NCBI GenBank assembly: GCA_025024175.1 | Contig: QCXZ01000064.1 | Span: forward strand, 24,424,286 to 24,488,285 | Reading direction: 5' to 3' | Origin: Rhyzopertha dominica | Lineage: Eukaryota > Arthropoda > Insecta > Coleoptera > Bostrichidae | DNA length: 64,000 nucleotides | Shown: in pieces, positions 22,500-36,299 of the stretch | How the letters are laid out: each line of letters begins with the position of its first letter | Numbering within the stretch: position 1 is the stretch's first letter | The notes under the pieces: model-generated | Database searches by the model: none | What the model was told of the DNA's origin: nothing | The model's input: only the letters and a program-made list of their open reading frames with translations | Translations under genes and position numbers: made by a program

Positions 22500-22700
22500 C
22501 GATGCCAATTAACGCTTGCGCTCGGCGCCCTCTACCCAGCGAGCGCCATTTCCAGCCGTAATCTCATTTGCAGCACTGCTGAGGGACGAAATCTAATTAG
22601 CGCGGAAAGCTGATCGGTAATTACTACGATTAATCAATCCGTTTCAATTCCGGAAGTGGTTCCTTCTATCATATCCCTGCCTATTCGAACACTGTGAATG
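22500..22700. promoter_or_regulatory. short GC-richer intronic island
   Basis: GC-rich at 22510-22570, followed by TAAT/ATTA core motifs (22590-22640) of the type bound by homeodomain proteins. Inference only. Confidence 0.27.
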
Positions 22701-22794
22701 TTGCAAATGTTGCTGCTGCGAAAAGAAGCAAGAAACACCAGGTTCACGATCGGAAGTTTTCAGTGTCATCCGATATCTACTTCGCATACTGTAT

Positions 22795-23290
22795 GGGGTG
22801 TCCCAGCTAAAATTTGCACCTGCTAAAATGCCTGATTTTGTACAAGTTCGGAAAAACAGGTTAATTTTGAATTAGATGGGAACCATATTCTATCTTGGGT
22901 TATTTCTGCATTCTAGCCTAGAACCACTCCTTAAACAATTAAATAGCAAGAACGGTTGTTTGTGCGATCAATTTCTAGCGTGAACGACACTCTGCGGCGA
23001 TTTTATCTTGAAGAAATCCAGTAACATAGCTGGTCATTCCATGGGACCTTTGCAACCTCTCCATCGTCCGAGAAATTAGCATCTAGTAAACCACGAACTA
23101 GTATATGATAATGAAGCGACGCTCGATCATAATGAAAGAAAAGTTGGTTTTCTTGTTCCAATGCATGGGTCATTATGATCTTCTAGCGACTGCAATCATC
23201 ATCGCCAGTTAAATTGCTTTTAATAGAAAGTGGCCCGATAACGCGGTCGCCCAGAATACCTGCTCATACATATAATTTTTGGAAGCAGCT
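22795..23290 (-). mobile_element. decayed IS630/mariner-related DDE transposon
   Basis: Minus-strand reading with frameshifts gives AGILGDRVIGPLSIKSNLTG, then FFHYDRASLHYHILVRGLLD, then CKGPMEWPA..LLDFF. These align in order with the insect DDE transposase blocks WAGILG..IIGPFFI, FQQDGAPPHYH..VR.YLD and GPVEWPARSPDLTPLDFF. GGGGTGTCCC at 22795-22804 looks like the terminal repeat end of this family; I found no clean matching end on the other side. Several stops: a fossil. Confidence 0.75.
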
Positions 23291-24150
23291 TAAAAGTGGT
23301 GTGTCCCTTAACCCCTTCTTTTAATTTTTTGAAGAGGTGGCTCTGGGTGCTAAAGGATTGCAGAAATAACTTTGAAGCCAAGACAAAAAGGGGACAACTC
23401 CTAGTTCAAATTGACCTGTTTCAACATGTTATATTTATATATTTATTACTACAAGAAAACAAATTATTTAGATATAAAAAAATGTCGGCCTTGTGAAAAA
23501 TATAGTGAACATTTTACTCATGACTGATAAAACTTTACTGGAAACAATGCAATTTGACAACTTGTGAACATCTCCAATATAACTTCTGGGGTAAATTATC
23601 ATGTCTAATAATTATTTTACTAATTGTATTTTGTTCATGATGCAATCTCTTAAATAACTGAGCAGAACGTGTTTCTTGATTACCTTAGCTCTTTACATCC
23701 ATTCATTTGTGTCATTTTAAGACTGAAAGTGACATTCTATAATTATATCACTGGAATACTCAGTTTCATTAAGATGTATACAAAAAAAACCAACAACCGC
23801 TGTGCCACAATACTGTTAGGTTCTTCTCGTCCTTAGTGTAGCAAATGTTATGATTTAATTCCTTGCTATAGCCTTTTCGTACTTTCTTCGTTCTATTCCA
23901 TCAGCCTTTTTCACACTGTCGAATGCCTCGACTTGAGTTTCGCTCTTCTGGTCCATCCTATTACATCTTTTTTTTAACAATCGTAATCACTCAGAGCCGA
24001 AGACAAAAAGGGGGATATGCTGGACAGTAGTTTCTAGTGTATAGATTCATATTTATAACATCGATAGACTAAACCGGCGCAATCAGACTTGCATAGCTAC
24101 TTTTTTAACTGCAACTCTGGTAAATAAAAGCTACTGTCGCTGGTGTGCAC
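23291..24150. other. AT-rich intronic DNA
   Basis: One 66-codon + frame (23296-23496) is not recognised and may be the far end of the preceding transposon. Confidence 0.4.
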
Positions 24151-24910
24151 TTAGAACCTGAAATCTTGCAGCTTGTCCGGTCGTTCGCGTTTTACGGTTT
24201 GCAGTTTCCCGGTTTAACGACGAATTCGCCATTTGATGGCATGCGATGGCGGATTAGAGTAGTTATGTAACAAACACTTCCGTTCCCAAGTTGGTACAAA
24301 TCCCTTAAGCGTCTACAAAGTAATTAGAGAGTGTTCGCGAACCGAAACACCTGAAGTTAATTTCAGGAGCGGAATGGGAACGATAATTTGACATTAGCAT
24401 TAATTCCGGCGTGAGTAATTCTGCGAGAGCTTTGTTCGAAGGCTCCGCACATGCAGAAATTTACGGATACATCATCTGTCGCGACTGATCACGTTCCGGC
24501 ATACATAGACAGAATTGGCGTCGATAATATCGCCAGTCTGCGCTAACAACCCTAAAGTATTCCTATGTTAGGACGAAACCGCTTGAAAACGCATCGTTTA
24601 ACACTCGCTGAAGCACGTTTCTTTCCTGCGCCCATAGAAGAATTTTCCACTCGCATGGTGGGGAGCATCTTGACTCCGGAAGATAAACTGTGTGTAAATC
24701 AAAATCGAAATAAATTCGGAGCTCGCGATTTCCGATGATTTCCTTTGAGACTGGAACGGAGAGATCACCGGTATCTGGGAGTGCAAAACGCCGGGGTAAT
24801 CGAATGCCAGCCACCGTTTCAAAACACCATATATTATTCGTGAGCCGTGGTGTACGGCAACAAAGCAACTAGGTTTTTGCTGCGCTGTGTGGTTCGGCAC
24901 GGCGAATATA
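24151..24910. promoter_or_regulatory. GC-richer intronic island, 0.75 kb
   Basis: Two overlapping minus-strand frames of about 100 codons occur at 24563-24900 in different registers, which argues for stop-poor noncoding DNA and not a gene. Candidate enhancer by composition. Confidence 0.3.
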
Positions 24911-27479
24911 TTACAGGTTAAACATGTGCGGCTGTGTTAATATTGTACTGCTTTGTTGAAATCGAGGACGCTTTTCAGGAAACAAAAATTTAAATGCTTG
25001 ATATTTAGGTGTCTACAAAGAATTCGAGGTTTACAGGTTACGTATATTATAGGTTGGTATGCATGACCATTGACCAATTACATATTTTAAAATAAAACTG
25101 TTGTTGGTTAGAGGTAAAATCGCTTTAAGAAGTTGTAATACCTTTTCGCTTCTCCAAATGATACGAATTTGTAGTTACGATGCTATCAGTAGCAAAATGC
25201 ACCGTGGGGTCTGTTTTCAAGTTAACCCTTTGGCAGATACAAATCACTTCATTTAGCAGGCAGTTCCGATTANGTCGACTAGATGAATTTGTCATCTCAG
25301 TTTTTACCGATAAGGTCATTTAAATTGTAGCTTAAATTTTACCATTAGCTTTGGTATATATGCAAATGTTTGCACTAGGCTTATGCTGAAGAGCTTTTAT
25401 AAAAGCGAAACGCTTACGTCTGCAGTTGGTGGCGGGATCGTAGGTATACTTCAAGATGAAAGTAAATAGAAGAGAAAAAACACTTGTACCCGGTATACTT
25501 GCGGGTGTGCTTAATGTGCTCTATACAGCATTCCGGACTGCTATAAGCTGAATTAAATAATTAATTAACTGTAATTGCAGCCCACCTTATTGAGCTGTTT
25601 ATGCTGTTTAGGTCACATCACATCAAAGATACGATTTAATTGGTAACACCTTAAAAATTTTGTAGACGAGCACTTGACAGTAAGGAAGAGAACTGTTTTT
25701 CTATATCGATATTTGAGTAACCCTATATAATTGTCAGACAAAACCGTTAAAAGATTACGAAGATGTGTACATTATGTATAATGAGAAAAGACTATTTTTC
25801 TCATTACTATGATGTGTAATAAGTTAAATTTCGTGTCACATCATTGCTCAAGATTTAAAAAAAATGTATATATTTGCAGTACAAATTTTCACGAAGGTTA
25901 AAAAATGATGCTCTTCAAATCAACAATCACACAACGCTACAAAGGTTATTTGCATTAAAGTGCAAATATTATTAATATTAGGCCATATGTTTAATAGTAA
26001 ACGTAGTAGTAAATGACAAGTTCCCAAAAATCAATTTTATTGCAATTATTGCTCAGTACTTTTGTTGAATACGAAACTCACACCCTTTAAATTTTCTAGA
26101 TATTTCATTACAGGCATTGATATCTCTTTTCTCCAAAACTTCATTATTTACAGGGGCATCAGATAATCACGATCTGGAAGATATTTCCAAAAATTAACCA
26201 AAAGAGTAATGGTGTAATATCAGGAAAACGCTCTGGGCACTGTTTATATTAAAATTTGGTCGTTAGCAACAGACGTTTATGTATGCATTATATGGGGTAA
26301 CCCCATTTTGCTGAAAAGTAATCCTACAAACGCTAATTCAACATCAAAACCAAAATATCTATTGTTTGAGTCAAAAACTGGTGGTACCGTATTTGGCCTC
26401 TAAAAGGCAACATTTTACACGTATGTTTATAATAATATTATTTAGGATAGTAGAAACTCAATATTGCTGTTTTATAATTGAATTAGTTGCTCTTAAACCA
26501 TGAACTATTTTAAGCATTTTAAGATTTCTTTGAATCAGCTCCGCAGAAATCATATCTGCCATAATAATAACTATATGTCTATATACTTATATATGTTCCA
26601 TTATTAGGTACTTGATTATGGACATAAAGATATTTTTAAATAAAGCAGATGCCTAAATAAGAATAATTAAAGTTACTCTGGAGACACGCCACATCACTTC
26701 AGTAACCCGCCCATCGTTACATACGGAGCGAAAAGTGCCGTTAGTACAAGCCTGAGTAACGCAGAAAGGCATATCGTACAAATGTTGTGCAAAGGTGTTG
26801 AAAACCAGGAAGGATGGATAACAGAACTTCTAGAGGGAAGGACCGTCAAAAAAAATAATAGCAGTCTATGTAATGAAATATTTGGGGATGTATCCAGAAG
26901 AGAGAGGAGGACCACATACTATAAAATGCTTGGGAAGCTCAAAGTAGTAGACCGTGCTAGAGGTAGAGGAAACCATAGCAAAATCAAATAAAATCGAAAA
27001 ACAATGGTCATGAATTGCAAAGAATAAGAAAACAGTAAGACAGCTGCTCAACCGAGGAAGAATAACAATGTAGGCAAACTGAACCACCATCGAACACAGA
27101 AGCATCTATTATTTGGGTGTACCCTGAAAACCTCCCCATTCCAGTTCTCAGATTCCCATAACATGCGCTACATAGAAGCCCACTGGCAACGAGCATGTCA
27201 CCCCTCCAATCCAGCTTAGACGAATCCGACCCGTCAGTATGTCCGAAAGCAGCGGTAATGCCTACCGTACATTGGTTTATTCAATCAATGTATCAAGTTT
27301 ACCTGTTAAAGACATTACAAAAATGTTTTTACCTCGTGCATTTCACGAACAACATGCAGGTATGTCTCTTTATAAGCTTTAACGAGATACCTTTCGTTCT
27401 ATACTAACTTAGATCGAAAATACTTGTGAATAAAGGTAACGGTACTAGACTAGCGAGTACATAATATGTGTAAGTACTA
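24911..27479. other. AT-rich intronic DNA with an unresolved relic
   Basis: Mostly featureless. Around 26690-27250 the composition changes and frames on both strands (for example 26782-26991 +) suggest a decayed transposon, but no family motif is legible. Ambiguous base at 25263. Confidence 0.4.
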
Positions 27480-28200
27480 AACCTGGCAAGGACCTATCAG
27501 TTAAAGGAAAACGCAACGTGCGTCTCGTCGCGGTTAAATCGAGTGCGGCCGTGCGAAGATTCGTCTGTTATTGCCTTACAGTCCCTATTTTCATTTCCTG
27601 CTACAATAGTTCATTAAAAAGGTGTTTCAGAGGCTATTAGGTGGGCCGATATTACTCCTCGGAGGGCCATTCGCCGCCGGCGGCATACGACGACAATGAA
27701 ACTCGCCCGTAAATTGGCGCGAGCGCGAGAGATGAGTCCGTCTTCTCCCGGACCGTTCTCGCTCCGGGAGGGTAAGGCAGCCGGCAATTCCATCACTCGT
27801 TCGAAGTTGATAACGGCTCCCCTCGATCCGGCCCGGTGACAATTTATCACCGGGACTCGCGCGGCATTAACCCAGGTGAACCCCCAGACCCCCACACACA
27901 CGAGCAAGACAATGTCCCCGAGCGGTAATGGTATGGAGCTATGAAAAATGATGATGACATGGACTCGTGAAAAACGAAAAGCCCCTGGGAAAGGGCGCCA
28001 CCGTGCCACCGAATAAATTAGCGCGCTACGAAAGTGGAGAAGCCGGGACGGAACGCACCTCCGCGGAGAAGACCAGCTCCGGGGAGTTTGGATTTCGATT
28101 CCATTATCGGGAATTTAAAATCCCGGAAATTGTTTTCGGTAATTAGCAATGCAAATGCGTGTTAGTTTTTGATACAGCAGACTTTGGGAATGGGTAGGTG
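27480..28200. promoter_or_regulatory. GC-rich intronic island, 0.7 kb
   Basis: Among the most GC-rich stretches of the big intron. The 131-codon minus frame at 27614-28009 is Arg/Ala/Pro-rich and overlapped by another frame, so it is read as noncoding. Confidence 0.33.
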
Positions 28201-29089
28201 TTTTAAAAACTTCAGACATTATTATAACGTCTGTAATGTAATTTTGTAATTTTGACGGTTAATCGGGTACAGGCTTTAGTGGTGTGATAGATAACACAAT
28301 GGAGCCCATTTTCTAGAAGTCCTAAGCATGATTCTTTACCAAAACAAATATCTTCCAGTTCATATTTTCTGCTTACGCAATAAACAAGGAAATGTATTCA
28401 TTCGCTTCAGTCAAAGTTCTTGAAACTAACTTTTTGATCCACCATCAATATTACAAAACGTTAAGAGCATTTTACTCCTTGCTGAATTAAGCAATAATTA
28501 TTTGTAGAGGTAAATTAAAGCCACCAATTTTCAACAAACACTAGTTGCTTTATAAAAGAAAAGAAATAGTAGCATGTATATTATACGTGTGTACCAAAAG
28601 TGTTACATTAGCTGTCTATGCAACGCTTATAGATACACTATATTCATAGATATACGTGCCTCATATTCTCCTATCATTTTTTATATACAAGAAACCTGAT
28701 TCAGTTCATATGGAGCTTCTAGTAATATTATTAGGCTGTTGAAGTATTATTTTTGCCCGAAACTTTTTATTTGTCTTATTTTTTACTTATGCAGTGTGCC
28801 CAAAACGGGACAAGACAATCTTTTTTTGTTGATTTTTTTGTTTGTTCTTTTTTTAAACGGAAACCGTTAAGTTTCAGCTCACTCGTAATATAATGGTACC
28901 ATTGTCCTCACAATAATGTTTAACAATAAAATAACTACGTACAACTACTACAAATTTCGTAAATAGAATATAGGTATTGGTATCTGTATAGCTTTGTCTA
29001 ATTTGGGTTCTTAAGTTCAATAAGTTATGTCCAATGGTTTTTCTCAGATCAAGATATTTGTCGCGTTTTGCTTATTATAAAAAAGAACT
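28201..29089. other. AT-rich intronic DNA
   Basis: Nothing recognised. Confidence 0.45.
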
Positions 29090-29640
29090 CACGGTACTGC
29101 TGGTTACGTCACACACCTTCAGAACTGGCAAAATCCACCAACTTTCCATCTCCGGACCGGCGCTTCCTTCCTCTTTCGGTACGGTACGGCGACAGTTTAT
29201 ATCTCTCAGCCTTCGCAGAGGTCGACTTTACACAAACTTGCAAAATCGAAGCAACTGATTCACAAAAAAGCTCAGCAACGTTCAAGGGCGACGAACGTAC
29301 CGCCGATATGGCCGCTTTTCACAACAAATGGATTCGCAAAGACGAAACAACCAAACAGGACGACAAATAACCCTACGACAAATGACGGCACTTACCTCAT
29401 GCGTTAATTAACAAATAATGCCAATGCCTACCTGTGGTAACAGAGTTTTTCCACTCTCACAAAAATGAAACCAAAATCAGCGCGAGCTGCACGTTTTCGA
29501 CAGCTTATTACACAGCGAAAAATGTCGTAGCCTCGTGGCTGCTCGAAAACCAATGGGAGTGGGAGACAACGGTTGCTTTATAACTACAAGATAGGGGGTT
29601 TGCACCTACTAACATATAGCCTACTGTGCAATGCGCTGTT
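29090..29640. other. moderately GC-rich intronic DNA
   Basis: Two overlapping + frames (29034-29258, 29068-29370) in different registers; neither is recognisable. May be flanking sequence or part of the following transposon. Confidence 0.35.
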
Positions 29641-29744
29641 ACAATGGTGAGCATCAAAATAAGCACACACTGTACAAAATGTTTCTAGCCTAGAACCTGG
29701 TATCGGCTTATTGGTCTTATCTCCACATTTGTTTCAAAAGAACG

Positions 29745-30226
29745 AAAAACGTTGATGGCATCCTTTCCACTGGAGGAACAGAACGAAATCTGGAAGACAA
29801 ATGTCAAGGTCGCACGGGGGATGTGGAAGAATTTCAAAGCAGTTCTTCCCGCAAACTCCTTTCACTAGCACTTTATGCGATCAAGCGTTATCGTGCAAGA
29901 TGATTACGCAGCTGTCTTTCATATCTCGTCTACACTTTTGGAATCATGCTTTTAAATTTTCTACAAAGAAGACAAATACATTTGTCTTTTGGAATTTGTC
30001 TATTGCTTGTTTGTCTTCTTCCATTATTGTAGCCACAAAAGTGTAGTCGGTAGCAATATGGGATCTCCAACTTCTGTAGTCACCTTAAGTACTAGACCAA
30101 CGCTCTGGAACGCTTACTCCATCAAGTTACTATTAAACTATCCACACACGACTCCTGGCAAGCTTCTTGTAACGCACCGTGAATTTCGGCAACCGTTTTT
30201 TCCCGCAGTGTTTGAATTTGGTACAT
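29745..30226 (-). mobile_element. decayed mariner-like transposon, internally deleted
   Basis: On the minus strand the frame begins MYQIQTLREKTVAEIHGALQ, close to the N-terminus of some mariner transposases, passes a degraded HTH part, and resumes as LHDNA.SHK ... EILPHPP..DLDICLPDFVLF, the catalytic DNARPHT and HPPYSPDLAPSDF blocks. The distance between these is shorter than in an intact 1-kb gene, so an internal deletion is likely. Stops and frameshifts throughout. The full element may extend to about 29640-30480. Confidence 0.75.
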
Positions 30227-30769
30227 GTACATTAATTTGCTACAATGACGCGGTCAATTGCATCAAACTACCCCGATTTGAGAATTTTCTACGCATAAAC
30301 TGAGTGAGCTACTCGCACTCTATAATATAGCTAAGTGATGTCCCAATTATAATTTGACAGCACTTGTTTTTTCACCATCGTCAGTTCAACGTCAGCTTGA
30401 TGTGTGCAAGAATTATGACATTACCCTCGTACNACAAAACAAGAGCAAAATTATAACAAAAGTGCTACGTTCATAAATAATTTGTCTTATCTGATACATT
30501 TTGCCTACATTTCTCTGAAATTTAAATATCTTGAACCTACAGCTTCAGTCACGCCTTTTTACGTATAGATATAGCTCAAAAATAAAACGTGAACGAAAAA
30601 TGTCCTTCTAAAATGATTTACAGAATTTTTACACACTTTACGAGTTCATCGTATTATCGAACTTTGCTAAGGTCCCTCTAAGCTACTGAAACTCTACAGG
30701 CTTGAACATCTTGAAACTGGAGATGCAAATTCTTGCAGAAACGCCACTGGATTTTTGCTCCTCGGAAGT
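30227..30769. other. AT-rich intronic DNA
   Basis: First 250 bp may be the 5' end of the mariner fossil; ambiguous base at 30433. Nothing else. Confidence 0.4.
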
Positions 30770-31900
30770 TACAACAATGGCTAGACGCAACTCAAAGTGA
30801 GTGGAACGGCTCAACGTCACGGCCAAGTGAAGCACGTATGTAGCGGCCATTTCCGCGGAGAGCGGACAGTAATCGCCCTCTTCAGGCTCGTAAACAGGCT
30901 AAAATGACCGCCGAGACACTGTGGGATGGCCCTTAATGGATTTCGGGACCGTTCTATATCGTTCGACTCTTCCGACTAGAATGCCAAGTTAACGTGTGCA
31001 AATTTAATGTGGCACGGCCGCCGGACACCGAAACGTCGTCAATTGCAAGGGAAACGACGTCATCGACTAGCAATTACAGACACCCAAAACATCCAAGTCC
31101 CTTTTCTATGCACCCCGTGGACATTTACGGAAAGACGCGTTAAAACATTTATTTCGCGATTAGTTCCGCTTAAATGGGCATTAGAAATGGCTAAAAAGTG
31201 AGAACTTTCGACCTCAAACCGTATTACAGGATTGACAAGTCGGTGTTATCAATGAAGGGCAGCGGTAATGAAAAAGTGCTGACGTGTAATGCTCGCGTGA
31301 TTCCTCAGCTGAATGCTTCAAGTTATGTCAACTGTATGACAACGGCCGATTACCTGCTGCGGTTGCGGTTGTTGGCATTCTCGTGGCTCGTGCATCATGC
31401 GAGGGCACATCACACGGCCCCGATTTAAAAATGAATCGATCACCTGATTAATTTATCACTTTGCGTTCGTGCAAGTAATTACCCGCTCCGATTCCACATA
31501 AATTGCCTTTCGTCCTAATGAAATAGTCAAGGATTCCTTTCGGGTTCTTTCTGCGCCCTTTGGCCTCGGGCCTTATTTATCGTCGGGCCGGTGCTTTTTT
31601 CACATATTTCGCAGCGGAGGAGCCGTGGAAGAAAACGACACGCCAGGTTGAGGGTTATTTATGGCGCTTTTCCCACCTCGGTTGCAGCGGAACGCGGACT
31701 ACGTATAAAGAACATATCATGCCGGATGGAACGAACGGTAATCCTCCGACCGGTGATGTATTGATGGAACGAGTCGTCGGAGAGGAGAGAAGTTGGCTTT
31801 CCCAGAAAGTTTTTTTAGTGAATGAAACAAATGAATTAAAGGCATGGCTCCCAGCGGTCGTGCATAAGTAAATTGTTCGATCTCATTGCGCGTCAGCTAA
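30770..31900. promoter_or_regulatory. GC-richer intronic island, 1.1 kb
   Basis: Longest island of the large intron. Three short + frames (31007-31201, 31198-31428, 31560-31871) have no recognisable domains or splice pattern. Candidate regulatory region by composition. Confidence 0.33.
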
Positions 31901-33719
31901 AATAACAATTTTGAGCGACCGATTTAACGTTAAAGGTCTAAATTCTGAACAGTATTCGTTTTGTCAATGAAATTGTTACCTGTGCTAAACTACTCTACTA
32001 CTAAACTACACTTTAAAACATTTGGGTCGCTTATTCGCTTAATTCGCCGCGCTTAAACCGACCGACAAATATGCAAAAATGTTTAAAGCCATCTCCTTGG
32101 AAACTTCGAGAACATACGAGAACGGGAAACTTGAGAGCACACGTCAGTTGGTTGCCTAATCCGAAGGTTCTGGTTTGCCCACATCGTGACAATATATATC
32201 TGCCGTCAGCAATTATGTTTTCCCATCCCCGTGACATTTCAGCTGCATAGGATCAAACCCAACAATAAGTAACAAATTAATAGACGTACTTTGGAATGAA
32301 TAATCAGTACATAAATTGGGATACCTGTAAGTATTTGACAATTTCCATTGATGCCATAGCGATTACATTCATGTTTCTACAACCTACACTTTTTCGATGA
32401 TATTTACTTTTAAGGCAGAAAACCTTCAATATCATCGATTGTTATTATGACAAATCTTATAACACCAACAATTAAATCTATTAACATAGTGTTACAGCAA
32501 AACCTACTAAAGGGCATGGATGTCTTTGATGTTCTAGCTCTCTTTAAAATGGTATTTCCATGACGGCGATAATGCTCTTCTCAGAATTGAATACGCGGAC
32601 TATAAATCAGATGATTTCACCATATTTGCTTTTTTTTACCATAAAAAATTATGCTAATTTTCGAATCGAATTTATTTTTCATGATTTTGTAGGCAGCACT
32701 GATATGTACTCTTGAAGTCTTGGCTGAATCGGTAATTATTTTCTTTCGCACAAGTATCATCGTACAAACCAAGGAAATCTGGATCTTTTGTTGAAAATTC
32801 GATACACTGCCACTGTCAATTGTGGGATTTGAATAAGCGTATTTTTTGTTCTTCGCAGTCGTTTGTGTTTCCTTTACTGTGCATCCTTTGTTCGACAATG
32901 AAAGGCTTTACGTTTTATAATATAGTTTCTTTCTGTTTCCTCGTACGTTGTGAATTCTCCCATTACATACAGAAGTGCGGTAATGTTAACTTTTCGACTT
33001 TCTCTTTCTTTATAAATAGTGACAATGAGAAAAAAACTAATTCTATCGCTTTAAAGTACTGGGTCGTTGAATGTCAAGTTTCGTAGTCAATGAATATCTA
33101 ACGGTTGTACAAAGAATATTAATGTATGATTTGATATACTTAAATCAACCTTCCAAGTGGTTGAGTATTTGAGCAGGCGTTGTAGCGTGGTTTTGTGCAT
33201 TTATGCTCACTTTCACCAGCAATTTCTCTTAGGTCCTTAAATTTTGTACAACACAAAATAATATTTAGTATCAGTATCTCGCTCACTGCTATCGTCAGCA
33301 TATTCAGGGCTAAATTAATAGTCTAGGACGTAGCTATCTCCATGTGATGACAAACTTTGTAATAACACGTTTTTTAATTTCGTACTTTCAATGATAAGTT
33401 CGTTTAAACCGGGATTCTGCTGGCATAAGCGGCTGCTACGATGGTAATCTTGGAACGGTTATTCAAACATCAAACATATAAATTTGAGATAAACGTGGAT
33501 ACCTCAACTGGATGATGTAATAACCTAGTTTCTAGATTTCTGTCCTGATCTGACCTATTTGTGTGAAAACTTTACATGTTACGAAGCACACGAAATATAT
33601 TGTTATTTGTTTTTTGCTGCCGTCTTCTCAACTACCAGTTAAAAATCCTATTCCTAGCTTCAGTTTTTGTAGAACCTATTTTTTAAAGAACTAGGAACGC
33701 CACTTCATTGTTTGAATAA
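31901..33719. other. AT-rich intronic DNA
   Basis: A slightly GC-richer patch at 32030-32240 carries a 68-codon minus frame of no recognised family. Nothing else supported. Confidence 0.45.
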
Positions 33720-34310
33720 TAATGGAGCAATACAGTTCTGCAATTATCAGTTTAGAGGAGTGTCGCCCTCTTTGTAAGCAAACAGCCGTCAACTCGAGCC
33801 ACATACGCTATCTGAATGTTTCTCGAATCATTCTGTTCGAAACTGAAATAGTACTTGATGCAGCGCCGCAATGGAATTGAATTATTCCAGTACAATCTTT
33901 GAAAAGCGGGCGCTCACGGTTACATCGGTGGCATACCTAGAGGCATCTCGGCGCACCAGCAGGATCGGTTTGCATTAGTACCTTCTTCGTTCCGGTGTCG
34001 GTCGTAATGACATCAGGACGGTGAATTGCGCCTTTGTTGGCCAAATAATGCAGATAGCTTTCCGAATTTACACCGCTCCATACAATCCAAATTGCATCAG
34101 GGCGGGTGTTAATGGCGCTGCCAGGATAATGGATGGAATTGCATTAAAATGTGATCTGCATAGCGCATACATTTTGCGCCAGCAAATGTAATTACTGCCG
34201 AATCTTTCTCTCGGATCGGGAACGACGCCCGGCGTTCCTATTTTATTTTGGAGCGGCGTTGCCGCGTTTCCGCCATCAGTCAAGTTGATTCGAAAAATGA
34301 GCTAAATTAG
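33720..34310. promoter_or_regulatory. GC-richer intronic island
   Basis: GC-rich with TAAT/ATTA cores (for example near 34190) and no credible coding frame; candidate regulatory DNA. Confidence 0.3.
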
Positions 34311-35489
34311 TCCAAGATGCTACTATAACTATAAAGCTTAAACCATCAAAAATCAGAAAATCTATTTAACTTTGGTGTAATTTATTTTATTTTATCGTTA
34401 ATCAGAGCAATTGGTTTAGTCATTTACTGTATAGGAGTGTTGACTTTTCCAGACATGCTAGCAACACATCACAAAAGCGACAAGAACTATTCCTTTCTAA
34501 AAAAAATTTTCTTCATGGCGCCATTTTACGTAAATATCTTAACGCGGAAAAGCCTTAACCATATAAAAGGAATTCCACCATCACTTCAATCTATTTCGGC
34601 AGTATGGCAGCGTTGTAAGCAGGCGGGACTGCTCTAATGGTCGAGGTGGCACGGTTGCACCCTTTTCATGTCCAGCTCGTGAACCAAATAAGAATGAGCA
34701 AGTGCCGGTCATAGTTGGCATCGTTGTTGCTTGCAGGCGTCACCGAGGCGCCTAGCCTGTAATATACAACTCAAGAACGTCATCGAGGAAAGCAGCACTG
34801 TTTGAATTCCCGATTTTATGAAAACTTTGAAAGAGACAAATTATTTCCTTACAGTGTTCTTATTTGATTGAGTAATTATACTATTTAATCTCTTGTGTTA
34901 CTGAGATATCTTTCAGCTCTTCCTTGGACTTTAGAGTAGGTTTAAAAGCCTAGGAAAGATCTTAGGTACTAGAACGACCTATAGTAGAGGTTAGTGACGA
35001 CCGATAAATGATCACTGCCACTCTTTGCAAAATTGTTTTTTTTTCGTTATTTTCGGTTAAAACTCCGCACTTGAATACCAGATATTGCTAAGCAAAGGAA
35101 GAAGAGATGTAAATTGATTGTTCCTAAGCTTTGAACTTGTATAGCAGATAGTTGTGACATTTAATAGTATAGTAGACTGGGCATGTCTTTCCGCTCTGTT
35201 TGGGGTGCATTTTATGCCGAACTACCTTTTGGCTGTTCCATTTGCGGTGCCAATAGGTAATATGCCCAATAAGCTTTAGCGGTAAAACAGAACAGTGTAT
35301 AGGTACACAGGGCCTTAGATGCTAAAATAGATATCCACCTCGCTACTGAAGACGCATATCGCGTATATCCATAATTGTCATGCATAGATGTCTACATGTA
35401 AGAAGCGTATAAATAATAATCATGAAGAACAAGTGCAAAATTAGACTTTGCACTTGAGAAACGACTTATATTGTTTTTAACTGCCAAGG
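34311..35489. other. AT-rich intronic DNA
   Basis: A mixed-composition patch at 34600-34760 is unexplained. No gene recognised. Confidence 0.42.
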
Positions 35490-35621
35490 AATTAAAATGT
35501 TTGTGAACAGTGGGTAAAAGCAGTTTGTGATGCATATCCTAACCTAGCATTAGATAAAACTCTTAATATTTGCGAAGGACACTTTAAACAATCAGATATT
35601 GTTGCGTTTGGTCCAGTGTAA
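35490..35621 (+). pseudogene. THAP-type zinc finger fragment, probably transposon-derived
   Basis: The + frame ending in TAA at 35619-35621 reads VCEQWVKAVCDAYPNLALDK then ICEGHFKQSDI. The invariant Trp in a C-x2-W context and the C-x2-H pair with HF (ICEGHF) fit the C-terminal half of a C2CH THAP finger. Just upstream, LPRN with stops on both sides resembles the F-P-K block. The first Cys pair is not legible. THAP fingers occur in P-element transposases and in host proteins derived from them; here a P-like relic is the likelier source. Confidence 0.5.
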
Positions 35622-36299
35622 CATAAACCAACCTAATCTGGGAGTATTAAGCCAATAACATGCGAGTAAATTGGAAAATAGTGTTATTTCAATTTGGTAC
35701 GCTTCTTTCCACCTTAATGATAACAAAAGTTCGCCTTTCGATAGTCCCAACTATATGACACCATAAACATGACTTCATCCCTTAGAGATGAGTTCTTCCG
35801 TGACTGTTCATTCCCACGAAACGGTTACGCGTTCGCCTCGAACAAAAAGCTATGAGAATTCGGCAGGATAATATTCTTATTTAGATGAAAGTCGGGCGAC
35901 CCTGGCTCTGGAGAGAGGAGTTCGCTGCTGAAATTTACGAGTCATTTCACATCCGTTTCCGGTGAGTGATCTCTTACACAGGACGGCCCAACCACCCCTG
36001 CTGTTCGTCATCGTCTTTATTCAAGTTTTGTTTGGTGAAGGATCACGTGCTGAAGTGAGGTCGAAGCACAGCGAGTAATGAGTTTGTGTTCCAGTTGCTA
36101 GCAATAGATTTGAATTCGATTGGATATCCCTTCGTCACATTGATACTGAATTTAGAAAAAGGTAGACGTACTTTATACCATAGTAGTTCTTTGTTCTCAA
36201 TGACTGCGAATATTATCTATAGATACGAGTCTTGTCTGTAATCTTGACCTGAAGAAATAGAATTGTCACAAGTAAATAATAGGAAATAGTTGTGGTATT
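35622..36299. other. intronic DNA, mixed composition
   Basis: 35860-36010 is somewhat GC-rich; otherwise nothing recognised. Confidence 0.4.

Noticed and set aside
27614..28009. 131-codon minus-strand frame
   Set aside because: GC-rich stop-poor DNA, second overlapping frame in another register, no homology recognised.
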